The notes under the pieces: generated by a model | What the model was told of the DNA's origin: nothing | Database searches by the model: none | What the model saw: only the letters and a program-made list of their open reading frames with translations | Assembly (NCBI RefSeq): GCF_900116235.1 | Contig: NZ_FPAA01000004.1 | Coordinates: forward strand, 248,001 to 312,000 | Direction of reading: 5' to 3' | Source: Marininema halotolerans | Lineage (GTDB): Bacteria; Bacillota; Bacilli; Thermoactinomycetales; DSM-45169 | DNA: 64,000 nt | Shown: one piece after another, positions 17,717 through 27,741 of the stretch | Position numbering within the stretch: position 1 is the first letter of the stretch | How the letters are laid out: each line of letters opens with the position of its first letter | Made by a program: the position numbers and the translations under genes

Positions 17717-17745
17717 AGTATACACGAATCCTTATAGGAGTACAA
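17717..17745 (-). promoter_or_regulatory. lexA promoter
   Basis: On the minus strand TTGTAC (17740-17745) and TATACT (17717-17722) are separated by 17 bases. The first SOS box overlaps the -35 element. Confidence 0.7.
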
Positions 17746-17756
17746 ACATAGGTTCG
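17743..17756. promoter_or_regulatory. SOS box 1 (LexA site)
   Basis: CAAACATAGGTTCG matches the Bacillus LexA consensus CGAACN4GTTCG at all but one conserved base. It covers the -35 region of lexA. Confidence 0.85.
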
Positions 17757-17765
17757 AATATTTCA

Positions 17766-17794
17766 TTGACAGAACGTATGTTCTGGAATAAACT
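17766..17794 (+). promoter_or_regulatory. yneA promoter with SOS box 2 in the spacer
   Basis: TTGACA (17766-17771), a 17-base spacer and TAAACT (17789-17794). AGAACGTATGTTCT at 17771-17784 is a symmetric LexA site lying between the two elements, so LexA would block polymerase directly. Confidence 0.88.
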
Positions 17795-17838
17795 GAAAAT
17801 ACAACGCATAGCTTGTACCATTCAAAGTTAAGGGTGGG

Positions 17839-18126
17839 ATGTTAGTGAAACGGTGGATGGCAGTTTGCGGACTCATCATGGTAATGATTCTCGGTTTTTG
17901 GGCGTTTATCGGGGATAGTCAAGCATCTGAACATGACGCATACCAGACAATCGAAGTAAAGGCGGGAGAGACCTTGTGGTCCATTGCACGCCTGTATGGT
18001 GATTCAAATGAGGACGTTCGAAAAACCGTCGATCTCATCCAGGAGGCCAATCATTTAGATACTGCCATGATTCAACCCGGACAAAAATTGCGCGTACCTA
18101 TCCCTTCTGATGAGGGTGGTCGATAA
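17839..18126 (+). CDS. yneA: YneA-type LysM cell division suppressor
   Basis: A 95-residue protein with an N-terminal membrane helix (WMAVCGLIMVMILGFWAFI, about 6-25) and one LysM domain (QTIEVKAGETLWSIARLYGD to MIQPGQKLRVPIP). YneA delays septation during the SOS response in Bacillus subtilis; its size, topology, divergent position to lexA and SOS box all agree. The ATG at 17839 overlaps the site AAGGGTGGG closely, so GTG at 17845 is an equally good start. yneB and ynzC, normally downstream, are absent here and lie at 9.4-10.4 kb. Confidence 0.88.
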   Translation: MLVKRWMAVCGLIMVMILGFWAFIGDSQASEHDAYQTIEVKAGETLWSIARLYGDSNEDVRKTVDLIQEANHLDTAMIQPGQKLRVPIPSDEGGR

Positions 18127-18134
18127 TTATAAAT

Positions 18135-18170
18135 AAAAAGAGGACCGTAACTCGTTACGGTCCTCTTTTT
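18135..18170. terminator. Terminator between yneA and the convergent gene
   Basis: A 17-bp perfect stem (AAAAAGAGGACCGTAAC and complement) with a 2-base loop and T/A runs on both sides acts in both directions. Confidence 0.85.
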
Positions 18171-18190
18171 ATTTTCTGTTTTTTTTGTGA

Positions 18191-18652
18191 TCAGCGATAT
18201 TGAATATAAGTAATCTCTTTCTTCAATTCACCGATGCCTTCCATGCTGTGGAGAACAATCACCGGGATGATATCATCCTTTGTTGCATCGGAAAGCGTCA
18301 GGTTGACTAATTTGATGTCATGATAGATGAAGGTGAAATCGATGGGGTGATCGACATGCCCTCGATTAATCTGTTGATCGACCGTGTGTAATTGGCTACT
18401 TAAACGATTTAAGCGGTCGATTAACTTACGCTTCATCTCTTTGTTTAATTTGTAATTGGAATGCTGTTCAACGGTGGTCTTGTATGTCTCGGAGATCTCA
18501 TTAAGGAGTTGAGCGCCTTTTCGTTCTTTGAACTCCTCAATGTACGATTGTGTACGCGATTGATCATAAAAGTGATTCAATACCAATGTAAGAACAACAA
18601 TACAAAGGTAGGTGAGAGAGGTTCGTAATATTTTTTTCAGTTTATCATTCAC
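18191..18652 (-). CDS. Membrane-anchored protein of unknown function
   Basis: A 153-residue protein. One helix (about 9-28, LTYLCIVVLTLVLNHFY) is followed by an extracellular-type charged, helical part (KRKLIDRLNRLSSQLHTVDQQI) and a beta-rich end. I do not recognise the family. GTG at 18652 is chosen because AGGAGGAG lies five bases upstream; an ATG at 18670 has no site. It is 84 bases downstream of hemY and may be read from the hem operon, though no functional link is evident. Confidence 0.65.
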   Translation of the reverse strand: MNDKLKKILRTSLTYLCIVVLTLVLNHFYDQSRTQSYIEEFKERKGAQLLNEISETYKTTVEQHSNYKLNKEMKRKLIDRLNRLSSQLHTVDQQINRGHVDHPIDFTFIYHDIKLVNLTLSDATKDDIIPVIVLHSMEGIGELKKEITYIQYR

Positions 18653-18736
18653 AGGTTCTCCTCCTGCCATATACCTTGTATCACATATATATGGACAGGA
18701 AAGACAAGTTATGATGGCTGAAAAGGAAAGGACGGG

Positions 18737-20131
18737 TTACTGAAGTAAAAAATGGAGGGAGTCATCCACCGCTTTTTTCCCTTGATCAATACAGTCTGGA
18801 ATACCGACTCCACGATAGGAGGCCCCAGCAAGAAAGAGACCCGGGAGGTGAGTCGCTTTCTTCTGCACCTCTTGCTCCCAATCAGCATGACCGACGGTAT
18901 ATTGGGGCATCCCAAATGGCCATCGAGTGACCAGAGTGAAGGTGGGCTTTGCATCAATTGCGAGAATACGCTTTAAGTCTTCCCGCACCTTGGCGATAAT
19001 GTTTTCGTCGGTTTCCTCAACGATGGCCTCATCTTTGGATCGACCGACATAGCAACGAATTAAGCCCTTACCTGCTGGAACGGTATGTGGCCATTTTCGA
19101 TGAGTCCAAGTGCAAGCAGTAATCGTAGTATCTTCACTTCGTGGAACCACAAAGCCTGTTCCATCCACTTGTAACTGGACATCCTCTTCATCATAGGCAA
19201 GCAGTACCGTTGCAACTGAAGTGGCAGGGAGTTCATCGGGAGGAAGTGGCCAGGTGATTTGGGGGAGTAGATGACGCATTTGCTGAAAAGGTGTTGTTAC
19301 GATCACACTCTCTACCTCAAGGTCCTCTTTACCCTCTATATGGAGGCGGTAGCCATCTTTTGTCCTGTTGATTTCTTGAACACGGGTATTTTTATGGATC
19401 GCTGCACCGGGTAGTTTTTTTTCAATCGCTTCGACAAGACTTTGTAAGCCATGTTTAAGGGTGAGAAATTGTCCTTTGGTTCGACCCACTGTCGCTGTTG
19501 GTCGGTTTCGACGCATCCCCATAATCAGGCTGCGATGTTTAGCTTCCATTTCGGCAAATTGGGGAAAGGTTGCCTCTAAACTAAGGTGGTCTAGACTCCC
19601 TGCATAGATACCAGACAAAAGCGGTTCAATCAGGCGGTCAACTACTTCATTGCCTAATCGACGCCGAAAAAAAGCACCGACTGAAAGATCTCCCCCTCGA
19701 TTCCCCCGTGGAAGAAAGAGATCTCCTGCAGCGCGAATTTTCCCTCCAGGTGAAAAAAGCTTGGTGAGAGCGAAGGGGGAGAGACGGGTAGGAATTCCCA
19801 TCATGGACCCTTCAGGGATTGGATGTAGTTTTAAATCATGGAGTATATAGGCCTGTCCGGTACGGTTGCGCACGAGATCCTCTTTGAGCCCGACATCAAT
19901 GGCTAATTGCTTGGCACTCCCTTTTCGTTCTAAAAAAGAATCAGGCCCGGTTTCCATTACCATCCCATGACTGCGAATGGTTTCGATCTTTCCGCCTAAC
20001 CGTGAAGTGGATTCAATCACATGGATCGAGAGGGGGAGGTGATGTTTTTCCGCTTCTTTTTGCAAATAAAATGCGGCGGTTAATCCTGTAATCCCCCCAC
20101 CGATAATAGCGATCCGTTTCCGATTATCCAT
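18737..20131 (-). CDS. hemY: Protoporphyrinogen/coproporphyrinogen III oxidase
   Basis: A 464-residue flavoprotein. The FAD-binding motif [17 protein letters not shown] lies at 8-24, [10 protein letters not shown] near 45, and the C-terminal FAD block [19 protein letters not shown] near 440. In Firmicutes this enzyme (CgoX) oxidises coproporphyrinogen III to coproporphyrin III, the substrate of the ferrochelatase encoded just upstream. Its start overlaps the hemH end by eight bases. It closes hemE-hemH-hemY. Confidence 0.95.
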   Translation of the reverse strand: MDNRKRIAIIGGGITGLTAAFYLQKEAEKHHLPLSIHVIESTSRLGGKIETIRSHGMVMETGPDSFLERKGSAKQLAIDVGLKEDLVRNRTGQAYILHDLKLHPIPEGSMMGIPTRLSPFALTKLFSPGGKIRAAGDLFLPRGNRGGDLSVGAFFRRRLGNEVVDRLIEPLLSGIYAGSLDHLSLEATFPQFAEMEAKHRSLIMGMRRNRPTATVGRTKGQFLTLKHGLQSLVEAIEKKLPGAAIHKNTRVQEINRTKDGYRLHIEGKEDLEVESVIVTTPFQQMRHLLPQITWPLPPDELPATSVATVLLAYDEEDVQLQVDGTGFVVPRSEDTTITACTWTHRKWPHTVPAGKGLIRCYVGRSKDEAIVEETDENIIAKVREDLKRILAIDAKPTFTLVTRWPFGMPQYTVGHADWEQEVQKKATHLPGLFLAGASYRGVGIPDCIDQGKKAVDDSLHFLLQ

Positions 20132-21068
20132 GTTGAACAGCGTCCCATTTCTTTGCGATCACATCCGCGAGACCATTGATGAATTCGGGTTTGGCATTGG
20201 GCATATCCGGACGATAGTACCGAGCACCTAATTCGTCACATACGACTTTACATTCATAGTCGTTGTCATAAAGCACTTCTAAGTGTTCGGCTACAAAACC
20301 TAGCGGACAGTAAATAAACCCTGTATATCCTTCGTCGTGGTATAGGGTACGTGTCAAATCCTGCACATCGGGTCCTAGCCATGGTTCGGGGGTTTGCCCA
20401 GCACTTTGCCAACCGATTGCATAATGCTTGATCCCTGCGGCTTGAGCAACTAATTCCGCAGTTTCTTCAAGTTGCTTGGGGTACGGATCACCCTGTTGCA
20501 AAATTTTCTCAGGTAGGCTATGAGCCGAAAAGATCACGACGGTTTTTTCTTGTTCATGATTCGGAATAGCACGGAAGGTCTCCTGAAGTTGATTGGCCCA
20601 ATACTGAATAAACTTCGGTTCTTTATACCAACTTTCCACTGCATGGATGTGGGGACCACCCAGCTTATGGGTTTCTTCAATGGCGCGTCCGTTGTAGGAT
20701 TTCACACTAAAGGTTGAGTAATGAGGTGCGAGTACAATACTGACGGCATCGGTTAGCTGATCATCCTTCATTTCTTGAATCGCATCTTCTATGAATGGTT
20801 CAATATGTTTCAAACCCAGATAGAGTTGAAACGTGACATCCTCATAGCGGCGATTTAACTCTTCACAAAGCGCTGCTCCTTGATCCTCAGTGATTTGCGC
20901 CAGAGGTGAGATTCCCCCAATGGCATTGTAGCGATTCGTTAAGTCCTGTAATTGCTCTTCGGGAGGTCTACGACCATGGCGGATGTGTGTATAGTAGGGC
21001 TCAATATCCTCGGGCTTACGAGGCGTACCATACGCCATTACCAATAGTCCGACTTTATTCTTCTGCAT
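20124..21068 (-). CDS. hemH: Ferrochelatase (coproporphyrin type)
   Basis: A 314-residue cytosolic enzyme inserting Fe2+ into coproporphyrin III. Motifs are [19 protein letters not shown] at the start, [15 protein letters not shown], the metal-side histidine in [12 protein letters not shown] (about residue 180) and the glutamate in [16 protein letters not shown] (about 263). It has the length of monofunctional Bacillus HemH. GTAAAACACCTCAATTC separates it from hemE, a gap of only 12 bases. Confidence 0.96.
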   Translation of the reverse strand: MQKNKVGLLVMAYGTPRKPEDIEPYYTHIRHGRRPPEEQLQDLTNRYNAIGGISPLAQITEDQGAALCEELNRRYEDVTFQLYLGLKHIEPFIEDAIQEMKDDQLTDAVSIVLAPHYSTFSVKSYNGRAIEETHKLGGPHIHAVESWYKEPKFIQYWANQLQETFRAIPNHEQEKTVVIFSAHSLPEKILQQGDPYPKQLEETAELVAQAAGIKHYAIGWQSAGQTPEPWLGPDVQDLTRTLYHDEGYTGFIYCPLGFVAEHLEVLYDNDYECKVVCDELGARYYRPDMPNAKPEFINGLADVIAKKWDAVQHG

Positions 21069-21080
21069 CGGTAAAACACC

Positions 21081-22124
21081 TCAATTCTGTTGCGAATACT
21101 CGTGAATAAATGCGGTGAGACGTTGGAGCGTCTCTACTTTAATATCGGGATAGGTTCCATGTCCAAGGTTAAAGATATGACCCGGCACTTTCGCTCCTTG
21201 ATCGAGGATTTCCTTTGCCTGGGCTTCGATCATCTCCCATGGACCGAGAAGCAAAGATGGATCTAGGTTACCCTGTAAACTCTTTTGAATTCCTAGCTCT
21301 TCCCGTGCAGTATGGATCGTAACCCGCCAGTCCAAACCAAGAACATCCACTTGGAGGCGGTTCCATTCCGTTAAAAGGTGTCCAGCACCTACACCAAAGT
21401 AGATCGTGGGTACATCCGTCGCTTCCTTTAATTCACCAAAGATGCGATGCATGATGGGGGCTACATACCGTCGATAATCCGGTTGGTTAAGAGCGCCTAC
21501 CCAGGAGTCAAAAATCTGTACCGCTTTGGCTCCAGCAGCAATCTGGGCTTTTAAATATGTAACCGTAAGGGTCGCTAATTTGTCCATTAGGACATTCCAA
21601 GCCTCTGGTTGGGCATACATAAATGCCTTAGTAAGGTGATAATTTTTCGAAGGACCCCCTTCAATCATATAGCTAGCCAGGGTGAAAGGAGCACCTGCAA
21701 AGCCAATCAAAGGGACGGATAGTTGCTGTTCCAACATCTTGACGGATTCAAGAATGTAAGGAACATCTTTTTCGGGCTCCAGTTCGCGCAATTGAGAAAT
21801 ATCCTCCACATGGCGAATGGGGTTTGCAATGACAGGGCCAATGCCTGACTTAATATCCACATCGACTCCGATGGGCTTAAGAGGTGTCATGATATCGGCA
21901 AAGAGAATGGCAGCATCGACGCCCAATTGCTCAACGGGGAGACGTGTTACTTCTGCACAAACCTCGGGGATTTCGTTCATTTCAAAGAACGTATACTTCT
22001 CTCTAATTTTTCGATACTCAGGCTGATATCGCCCTGCTTGTCTCATATACCAGACCGGAGTATGATCCACAGCTTCTTGGCGACAGGCTCGTAGGAAGTT
22101 ATCATTAAAGGGTTGTTTTGCCAT
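21081..22124 (-). CDS. hemE: Uroporphyrinogen decarboxylase
   Basis: A 347-residue cofactor-free decarboxylase turning uroporphyrinogen III into coproporphyrinogen III. The N-terminal signature [20 protein letters not shown] (about 20-39) contains the substrate Arg pair, and [15 protein letters not shown] and [18 protein letters not shown] are present. It is the first gene of the hem operon, preceded by AAGGTGTG. The pathway order hemE-hemH-hemY is the usual one in Bacillales. Confidence 0.97.
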   Translation of the reverse strand: MAKQPFNDNFLRACRQEAVDHTPVWYMRQAGRYQPEYRKIREKYTFFEMNEIPEVCAEVTRLPVEQLGVDAAILFADIMTPLKPIGVDVDIKSGIGPVIANPIRHVEDISQLRELEPEKDVPYILESVKMLEQQLSVPLIGFAGAPFTLASYMIEGGPSKNYHLTKAFMYAQPEAWNVLMDKLATLTVTYLKAQIAAGAKAVQIFDSWVGALNQPDYRRYVAPIMHRIFGELKEATDVPTIYFGVGAGHLLTEWNRLQVDVLGLDWRVTIHTAREELGIQKSLQGNLDPSLLLGPWEMIEAQAKEILDQGAKVPGHIFNLGHGTYPDIKVETLQRLTAFIHEYSQQN

Positions 22125-22272
22125 GGTGACACACCTTTCACTATTTAGAACGACTATAAATAATGTACACCCTTATTATACCCATAACCCACCCGATCAA
22201 GGAAAGGATCCAGGAAAGTGTCATCAAATCGTCTCCATCCTAACCGACTGTTACTCTCTTAACGAGCACATT

Positions 22273-22329
22273 GCAAATGAGAGAATGCCTTGAGGTTCTG
22301 TGAAATCCTCAAGGCATTCTCTCATTTGC
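22273..22329 (-). terminator. 23-bp hairpin after the acylphosphatase gene
   Basis: GCAAATGAGAGAATGCCTTG continues to a perfect 23-bp stem with an 11-base loop, between the hemE promoter region and the acylphosphatase stop. Confidence 0.75.
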
Positions 22330-22383
22330 GCTAAAAACATGATCGTCGTTTGTTGCCCCTAAAGGCTTCTTTTTCCATGGGAG

Positions 22384-22653
22384 TTAACGAACCTCAAAGG
22401 TATCGTACTCCTTTGTAAGCGATTTTACCGATTCATCCAGTTTGATCACACGGGAACGAAAACTTCCTCGTCGAACCTTTTTTAAAAATCGATTCATCGC
22501 TTCTGTATCCCCTTGGGCATCAATTTCTACCGTGCCATCTGCACGATTCCTGACCCAACCACGGAGTTTCAAACGAAGGGCGACCCGCTTGGTAAACCAA
22601 CGGAACCCAACACCTTGTACACGACCATGGACAATGATGTGCTTTCGCTGCAT
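22384..22653 (-). CDS. Acylphosphatase
   Basis: An 89-residue protein with the catalytic loop GRVQGVGFRWFTKR (the Arg binds the phosphate) and GWVRNRADGTVEIDAQGD, where the catalytic Asn is in the NRADG element. It hydrolyses acyl phosphates such as acetyl phosphate in the cytosol. The start at 22653 has AGGAGG six bases upstream; the frame runs back to 22737 into the recombinase gene and is discarded. It lies 52 bases after the recombinase stop in the same direction. Confidence 0.92.
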   Translation of the reverse strand: MQRKHIIVHGRVQGVGFRWFTKRVALRLKLRGWVRNRADGTVEIDAQGDTEAMNRFLKKVRRGSFRSRVIKLDESVKSLTKEYDTFEVR

Positions 22654-22705
22654 AAAATGCCTCCTGACTCCACAGTCATTCCTTATTAAAAAGGAAGGGA
22701 CTTGT

Positions 22706-23791
22706 TTAGATCCCATCTCCAAGACGATCCAACGCACTGTCTTTTTCGGCGTTAATGACGTGGGTATAAATCTGGGTGGTTTGAATACTGGAATGACCTA
22801 ATATCTCTTGAACAACCCGTAAGTTTTCTCCATTGGATAACAGGAGAGTCGCCAATGTATGACGCAATTTGTGAGGGGAGATGCTAGCGGCTTTTGGTGG
22901 TAGATTAGCTTCCCTCGCATATTTACGAATCACATCTCCTACGGCTTTACGACTAATTCGTGAACGATTCTTATTGAGGAGTAAAGCCTCCTCATGGTTT
23001 GGTTTGATTTCGGTTTGTGGGCGATGGACAAGGTATTGCTGTAATCCATCAGCGGCAGGGCGGTTTAGTTTTAACATCCGCTCCTTACCACCCTTCCCGA
23101 AAATAATGACGCGCAAGGTATCCCCATCACGCTGTATACTATTTAAATTTAATCCGATAAGTTCTGAAACACGCATCCCGGTATTGAGTAACAGAAGGAT
23201 TAATGCACGATCCCGATACTCATACCAGTGCTGATGACGCCGTTTCTGTTTGTGATGATATTGACTCACTGCTTGAACCAAACGCAAAGCTTCATCGCGT
23301 GTGAGGAAGACAGGTACCTTTTTTTGAGTACGGCTTTTTAACCCTGTATCCTCGTATTCTTCCATGGGATCACGTTCAAGAACGCGTGATTTGACGAGAT
23401 AGCGAAAGAGGGAGCGTAGCGAGGCCCGTTTCCGTTGTTTCCCTGAACGAGAGTTTTCACGAAAATGCGTTCGCTCGACCCATGTTTCCTTTCGTTCACC
23501 CGTTACGGAATCTTTTTTTATCAGTTTGACACGAGTCGTTCGCTCATAGCCATTTTCAATATGGCGAAAAAATCGCTTTAACAGGTGAGCGTCGACTGAA
23601 TCGAGGGTAGCTCCTTTTGTCTCCAGCCAATCGAAGAAAAGGGCAAAATCGTAGGCATAGTTCGCGATCGTTTGTTTGGATCGGTCGGCGCTGATCATCT
23701 CCAGAAAGAATTCACGCACATCTTCTGGAAAGCGAATGATGATACGGTTAATATTTTCGGGTAGACGCCGGGAAAAGGGGATGTCAGCCAT
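22706..23791 (-). CDS. Tyrosine recombinase (XerC/D-like)
   Basis: A 361-residue site-specific recombinase. The N-terminal SAM-like arm-binding domain (about 25-130) starts with RFPEDVREFFLEMISADRSK. The catalytic domain has all active residues: Arg in LLNTGMRVSELIGL, Lys in FGKGGKERML, HKLRH, GHSS and the Tyr in TTQIYTHV. It is longer than XerC/XerD (about 300) through inserts such as KKDSVTGERKETW, so it is probably not the chromosome dimer resolvase itself. GAGAAGGAG precedes the start. No attachment site or mobile genes are seen next to it. Confidence 0.92.
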   Translation of the reverse strand: MADIPFSRRLPENINRIIIRFPEDVREFFLEMISADRSKQTIANYAYDFALFFDWLETKGATLDSVDAHLLKRFFRHIENGYERTTRVKLIKKDSVTGERKETWVERTHFRENSRSGKQRKRASLRSLFRYLVKSRVLERDPMEEYEDTGLKSRTQKKVPVFLTRDEALRLVQAVSQYHHKQKRRHQHWYEYRDRALILLLLNTGMRVSELIGLNLNSIQRDGDTLRVIIFGKGGKERMLKLNRPAADGLQQYLVHRPQTEIKPNHEEALLLNKNRSRISRKAVGDVIRKYAREANLPPKAASISPHKLRHTLATLLLSNGENLRVVQEILGHSSIQTTQIYTHVINAEKDSALDRLGDGI

Positions 23792-24205
23792 ACAAGAGCT
23801 CCTTCTCTAAAATAAATGATAGGCTCTGTTCTATCATATACCCATCCCTCTCTATTTTAAAAGCATGGAGGAGAATCTTCCGTTATATAGGATGGGTTCA
23901 CTGAGGGGGATAAGTATTGTAGATCAATTTTACAAAATTAAATGGAGCAAAATTGAATTGCATCTTGAATAAGAAAAGCTAGAAATGGTAGGATCACTAT
24001 CAAGGGATTTGAATGAGAGGGGGGTAAATAAATAAATTGTAATAACGCTGGTGATTTGGAAGATTGCGAGAGTTGGCGTTTCATCAGTGGAAATGACCCT
24101 GTTTGAGAAGGTCATTCAGAATTCCTCTAGTGGGTTCGATTACATAAAACTCTCTTCGCAACATTGCAAATTTTTTAACAACCAAAATCACAGGGGGAAT
24201 TTTGA
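23792..24205. other. Gene-free interval between divergent genes
   Basis: No convincing reading frame. It should hold the promoters of the recombinase (minus) and the secreted protein (plus). A small inverted repeat, ATGACC/GGTCAT with an 11-base loop, lies near 24093-24113. Short stretches are very A/T-rich, but nothing diagnostic was seen. Confidence 0.6.
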
Positions 24206-24922
24206 TTGAAAAAAGGGATGATGATGGCGTTAACCATCGGCTTACTACTTAGTAGCACGACAATAAAACCAATCGCTTACGCAGATGGTCATTCGGTTCT
24301 ACGCTCCACAAAAAATAGTACGGTGAAGTTTGATAAGGTTTCCATATCAACAAAAGGGAACGTATCTAACATCGTCCTTCGCGATGAAGAAGTTGCTGAT
24401 CAAAAGCATAAGGCATATCATATTCACATTGATAAAGAAAAGAAAACTTATAAGGCCACACGGATCAAACCCACTGAAGATCTAATCCCTGCCAAAAGAT
24501 CATCCAAGGCGGTAGAAGGAACCGGTGGATATCATGCTTGGGTGAAAGCGGTGACCGATGATCCACCTGGATTGGATCTCGCTAGCACGACATTAAGTCT
24601 TGATTGGAATGATGACAAGGATACCATCCAAATAAACGATCATCAACTGACGACTTGGGTGGCCAATCCTTCTCCACTGAATACGCATTGGTTTAAATCT
24701 GACTCCACACTTCAGCAGCCGATCCGATATGATGATAAAGTGCGAGTGATTGGAGAAGCTGGCTATTATAATTATGATTTTTTGCTTCCCAAAAAGAAAA
24801 CCTCGGTAACTCATCACATTCAAATTGATGCTAAAAAAGAGGGAACCTACCGTTATGAGGTAAACTGGACTGCGAAAGGGGAGCTTCATTGGCTCTTAGA
24901 CCTTGATATTTATACAAACTAG
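24206..24922 (+). CDS. Secreted protein of unknown function
   Basis: A 238-residue protein with a typical signal peptide (KKGMMMALTIGLLLSSTTIK, cleavage likely after AYA near residue 27). The mature part is beta-rich and polar and contains HAWVKAVTDDPPGLDLASTT, NTHWFKSDSTLQQP and ELHWLLDLDIYTN at the end; no cysteines or catalytic motif stand out. I do not recognise the family. The TTG start follows AGGGGGA at good spacing. The TAG stop lies in the first arm of its terminator. Confidence 0.75.
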   Translation: MKKGMMMALTIGLLLSSTTIKPIAYADGHSVLRSTKNSTVKFDKVSISTKGNVSNIVLRDEEVADQKHKAYHIHIDKEKKTYKATRIKPTEDLIPAKRSSKAVEGTGGYHAWVKAVTDDPPGLDLASTTLSLDWNDDKDTIQINDHQLTTWVANPSPLNTHWFKSDSTLQQPIRYDDKVRVIGEAGYYNYDFLLPKKKTSVTHHIQIDAKKEGTYRYEVNWTAKGELHWLLDLDIYTN

Positions 24923-24961
24923 ACAAAATGCCTCCGGCGCAATGGAGGCATTTTGTCTAGT
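24918..24961 (+). terminator. Terminator overlapping the stop of the secreted protein gene
   Basis: ACTAGACAAAATGCCTCC pairs perfectly with its complement around an 8-base loop; the TAG stop codon (24920-24922) is inside the stem. Confidence 0.8.
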
Positions 24962-25002
24962 GACTTGGCAAAACCGTTTATAAAGGGTAGAGGGGATGGA
25001 TC

Positions 25003-25248
25003 ATGGACTTTTTTGATGTGGTGACGCCTTTGTTATGGACGTTCTATGTGCTTAGTGTCCTGTTAAGTATCTGGGCGGTGAGGAAAAAATCCGTTTTCCT
25101 ACTTTTAATCAGTATGGTGATTAGCGGAGGATTTTCATTGTTGGCAATGATGTCAATTGGGACGTACCTGATTCTTTTAACGGTTCTTCAACTATTAGGT
25201 TTAATCTGGGTGATTCTAAAAAAAGCTTCTGGAACCTCTGAGAAGTGA
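25003..25248 (+). CDS. Small membrane protein, unknown
   Basis: An 81-residue protein with three hydrophobic segments (about 8-25, 31-52 and 55-73) and charged loops. No family is recognised. The ATG has AGAGGGGATGG upstream. It stands alone between the terminator at 24961 and the convergent glycosylase gene ending at 25283. Confidence 0.6.
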   Translation: MDFFDVVTPLLWTFYVLSVLLSIWAVRKKSVFLLLISMVISGGFSLLAMMSIGTYLILLTVLQLLGLIWVILKKASGTSEK

Positions 25249-25282
25249 GGGTGAAAGGATGGGCTCATCCTCTTCATTCTTA

Positions 25283-26491
25283 TCAATTTTCTGTGTTGGC
25301 AATGACCACCTTCTGAGCACAATGGAAATCCGCAAAATCGTTGATCGCTTGGTGAAGTCGATTTTGCAGTGAGGGTGTCTTGGTAATCGTCGATTCCAAT
25401 TGCAGGCGTACATGAAGTTGTCTATGGGTTCGATCTAACTGTGGATCCATCCGACCAATCAAACGCGTTCCATCCAGAATTGGCATGGCAAAGGCACCAT
25501 ATTGCCTTTTGGCCCGTGGGGTATAGATTTCCCATCGGTAGTGAAAGTCAAAGAGATCAGCAATTCGTTCACGCCGCCATAATAGATTATCTAAGGGTGG
25601 GAGAAATCGGATCGGATCATCTGTGTTTTTCTTATGGTTTCTCTCATAACGTTGGAGCCAATCCACATCCTCAGTGGACATGTAGTAGGATCGCCGTACA
25701 CCCTCGATAGCGATTGGCGTCAAAGAGCCTTCCTCACACTTTTGTTTCACGACGTGTTGACGTTCCTTGGCACGCAATTTTAGCCAGCCAAAGCGCGCAT
25801 CCGTTGGATCGATGATGCGATACGCCCGCAGGTATTTATCGATCAATCCACGGGTGGCATCGATTAAAGGCATTTTATCTGACAGATCCAACAGGGCTTT
25901 GGGTATCGTGCGGGCGGTCAAATCAAAGAAACGTTCATTTCCTTCTCGGCGAACCACACGAAGCTGGCCAGAGTCAGTGAGTAAATTAAGGACATGGGAG
26001 GTTACTTTGGTGGTCGCTGCTTTGTTATCCCAATATCCATGAACGCGATCCGATGATTGAAACGCTCGGGAAGGAAGAGGACCTTCCTTTTCTACCATGT
26101 TCAACACCTCTTGTACGATGGAGGAATACGTATCAAGTTGAGGCTGCAGTAGCTCTTGCCTCCGTTGACGAATAGGCTTGAGCAAAGGGTAGTCTTCCAT
26201 GGGGAGTACACAAGCGGCGTTTGCCCAGAATTCAAACACATTGCCCTCGCTTAGCAAATGGTTTAATAGGGATGGGTGATATCCAGGGAGGCGGGCAGCT
26301 AATACTAAGTGTTGATTTTTTTCTACGATGGAGACTGCATCCAATTGCACACATTCGAGTTGTTGAATCAATGTGAGTACATCGGATGGCGTCGGATCGG
26401 TTTCTTTGAAAGGGCGGGATAGCTGTTGAACGTCAATGAGAAATTGGCATAAGGCCATACGACTGACTGAGAAGGGCGAGGGTTGGCTCAT
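25283..26491 (-). CDS. YcaQ-family DNA glycosylase (winged-helix)
   Basis: A 402-residue HTH_42 protein. Escherichia coli YcaQ (AlkX) removes alkylated bases and unhooks interstrand crosslinks. The N-terminal catalytic motif Q-x-D is present (ECVQLDAVSIVEKNQHLVL), followed by FEFWANAACVLPMEDYPLL, RVHGYWDNKAATTKV and the C-terminal FLPPLDNLLWRRERIADLF and YGAFAMPILDGTRLIGRMD. The start at 26491 has AAGGTGGTG upstream; an ATG 42 bases further up has no site. Single gene. Confidence 0.88.
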   Translation of the reverse strand: MSQPSPFSVSRMALCQFLIDVQQLSRPFKETDPTPSDVLTLIQQLECVQLDAVSIVEKNQHLVLAARLPGYHPSLLNHLLSEGNVFEFWANAACVLPMEDYPLLKPIRQRRQELLQPQLDTYSSIVQEVLNMVEKEGPLPSRAFQSSDRVHGYWDNKAATTKVTSHVLNLLTDSGQLRVVRREGNERFFDLTARTIPKALLDLSDKMPLIDATRGLIDKYLRAYRIIDPTDARFGWLKLRAKERQHVVKQKCEEGSLTPIAIEGVRRSYYMSTEDVDWLQRYERNHKKNTDDPIRFLPPLDNLLWRRERIADLFDFHYRWEIYTPRAKRQYGAFAMPILDGTRLIGRMDPQLDRTHRQLHVRLQLESTITKTPSLQNRLHQAINDFADFHCAQKVVIANTEN

Positions 26492-26676
26492 TGGCACCAC
26501 CTTATTGGTAGAATAGACAGACGTTAATGCCAAGGTATCATATCCTCACCACCGAAACAAGTGTTCGTAATTTTTCCCCTGACTGGGTGCGATGAATCAA
26601 CCCTTACTACTTGACCTGGATAAATGACGGATGTCATGATGATACCAATCGACCAACGATATGGAGGGAGAACAGC

Positions 26677-27534
26677 ATGCTGACTACGGATACCTCATCA
26701 CCCGTTGCACTTATTACCGGAACATCCAGTGGGTTTGGACTTGAATCTACGATTGCCCTTGCGAAAGAAGGATATATAGTGATCGCCACTATGCGGAATC
26801 TTGAAAAGCAAGCAAGGTTATTACAACGAGCCGAACAAGAAGGGGTTTCTAACCAAATTACGGTGATGAAATTGGATGTGAGAATCGAGCAGGAAATCGA
26901 GGAAACGGTAAACGCCATCATCGAAAAGGAAGGTCGGATTGATTTATTATTAAATAATGCGGGTTATGCATTACGAGGCACGATGGAAGAGACTCCGTTG
27001 CATGAGTGGAGGTCCATACTCGAGACCAATTTGTACGGGGTTATTGCCATGACCCAAGCAGTACTGCCTGTGATGAGAAAACAACAGTCGGGTAAAATTA
27101 TCAATGTCTCCAGTGCATTGGGTTTCATGGGACTCCCGACCTTTGCTGCCTACTCTGCTTCGAAATTTGCAGTGGAAGGGTTTAGTGAAAGCCTTCGCTT
27201 GGAAGCGCTTCCTCTAGGAATTTATATATCGTTGATTGAGCCAGGTTCATTTCAAACCGATATTGTAAAGAATCATGTTACGGTAAAATCAGAAGATTCC
27301 CCTTATTACCAGGTCGTTAATGGGATCAATCGGATGGAATCTAAAGGAGAGGGGAAGGCTGGCAACCCCAAGAAAATTACTGGGATCGTCCTTCGAATTG
27401 CTCGTGCTCGTGCGCCAAAGTTTCGTTGGGTGATGGGGAAGGATGCAAAGGGACTTTATTGTGTCAAGCAAATACTTGCATGGCGATGGCTAGAGAAGAT
27501 CGTCCTTCGCGTGTTAACCTCCGCTAAACCGTAA
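26677..27534 (+). CDS. SDR family oxidoreductase
   Basis: A 285-residue classical short-chain dehydrogenase. It has the NADP-type loop TGTSSGFGLESTIALAK (about 14-30), NNAGYALRG, the catalytic serine in INVSSALGFMG and YSASKFAVEGFSESLRLE (Tyr and Lys). EPGSFQTDI follows as in the group that includes 11-beta-HSD-like SDRs. The substrate cannot be read from sequence. GGAGGGAG precedes the ATG at 26677; the frame open from 26611 has no better site. Confidence 0.9.
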   Translation: MLTTDTSSPVALITGTSSGFGLESTIALAKEGYIVIATMRNLEKQARLLQRAEQEGVSNQITVMKLDVRIEQEIEETVNAIIEKEGRIDLLLNNAGYALRGTMEETPLHEWRSILETNLYGVIAMTQAVLPVMRKQQSGKIINVSSALGFMGLPTFAAYSASKFAVEGFSESLRLEALPLGIYISLIEPGSFQTDIVKNHVTVKSEDSPYYQVVNGINRMESKGEGKAGNPKKITGIVLRIARARAPKFRWVMGKDAKGLYCVKQILAWRWLEKIVLRVLTSAKP

Positions 27535-27590
27535 ATATTAGGGTAGCGTGCTGTCTGGTAGATTCCTCGAATCAACTGTCTAAAGAACTC

Positions 27591-27620
27591 AGAGCCATTC
27601 AATGGATTGGCTCTTTTTTT
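27591..27620 (+). terminator. Terminator of the SDR gene
   Basis: AGAGCCA/TGGCTCT stem with a 10-base loop followed by seven T. Confidence 0.75.
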
Positions 27621-27741
27621 ATGGCCTTATGAGGAGGATGAAAAACATCATTTCTAAACATCAATTTAAAAATAATATAAAACAACCCCCATATACTGAT
27701 TTTAAGGCCATCAAGTGATCGATGAATGAGGAGGAGTAAGG

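Noticed and set aside
22706-23791. Tyrosine recombinase as part of a mobile element
   Set aside because: No direct repeats, cargo genes or tRNA target were seen; it sits beside a housekeeping acylphosphatase gene.
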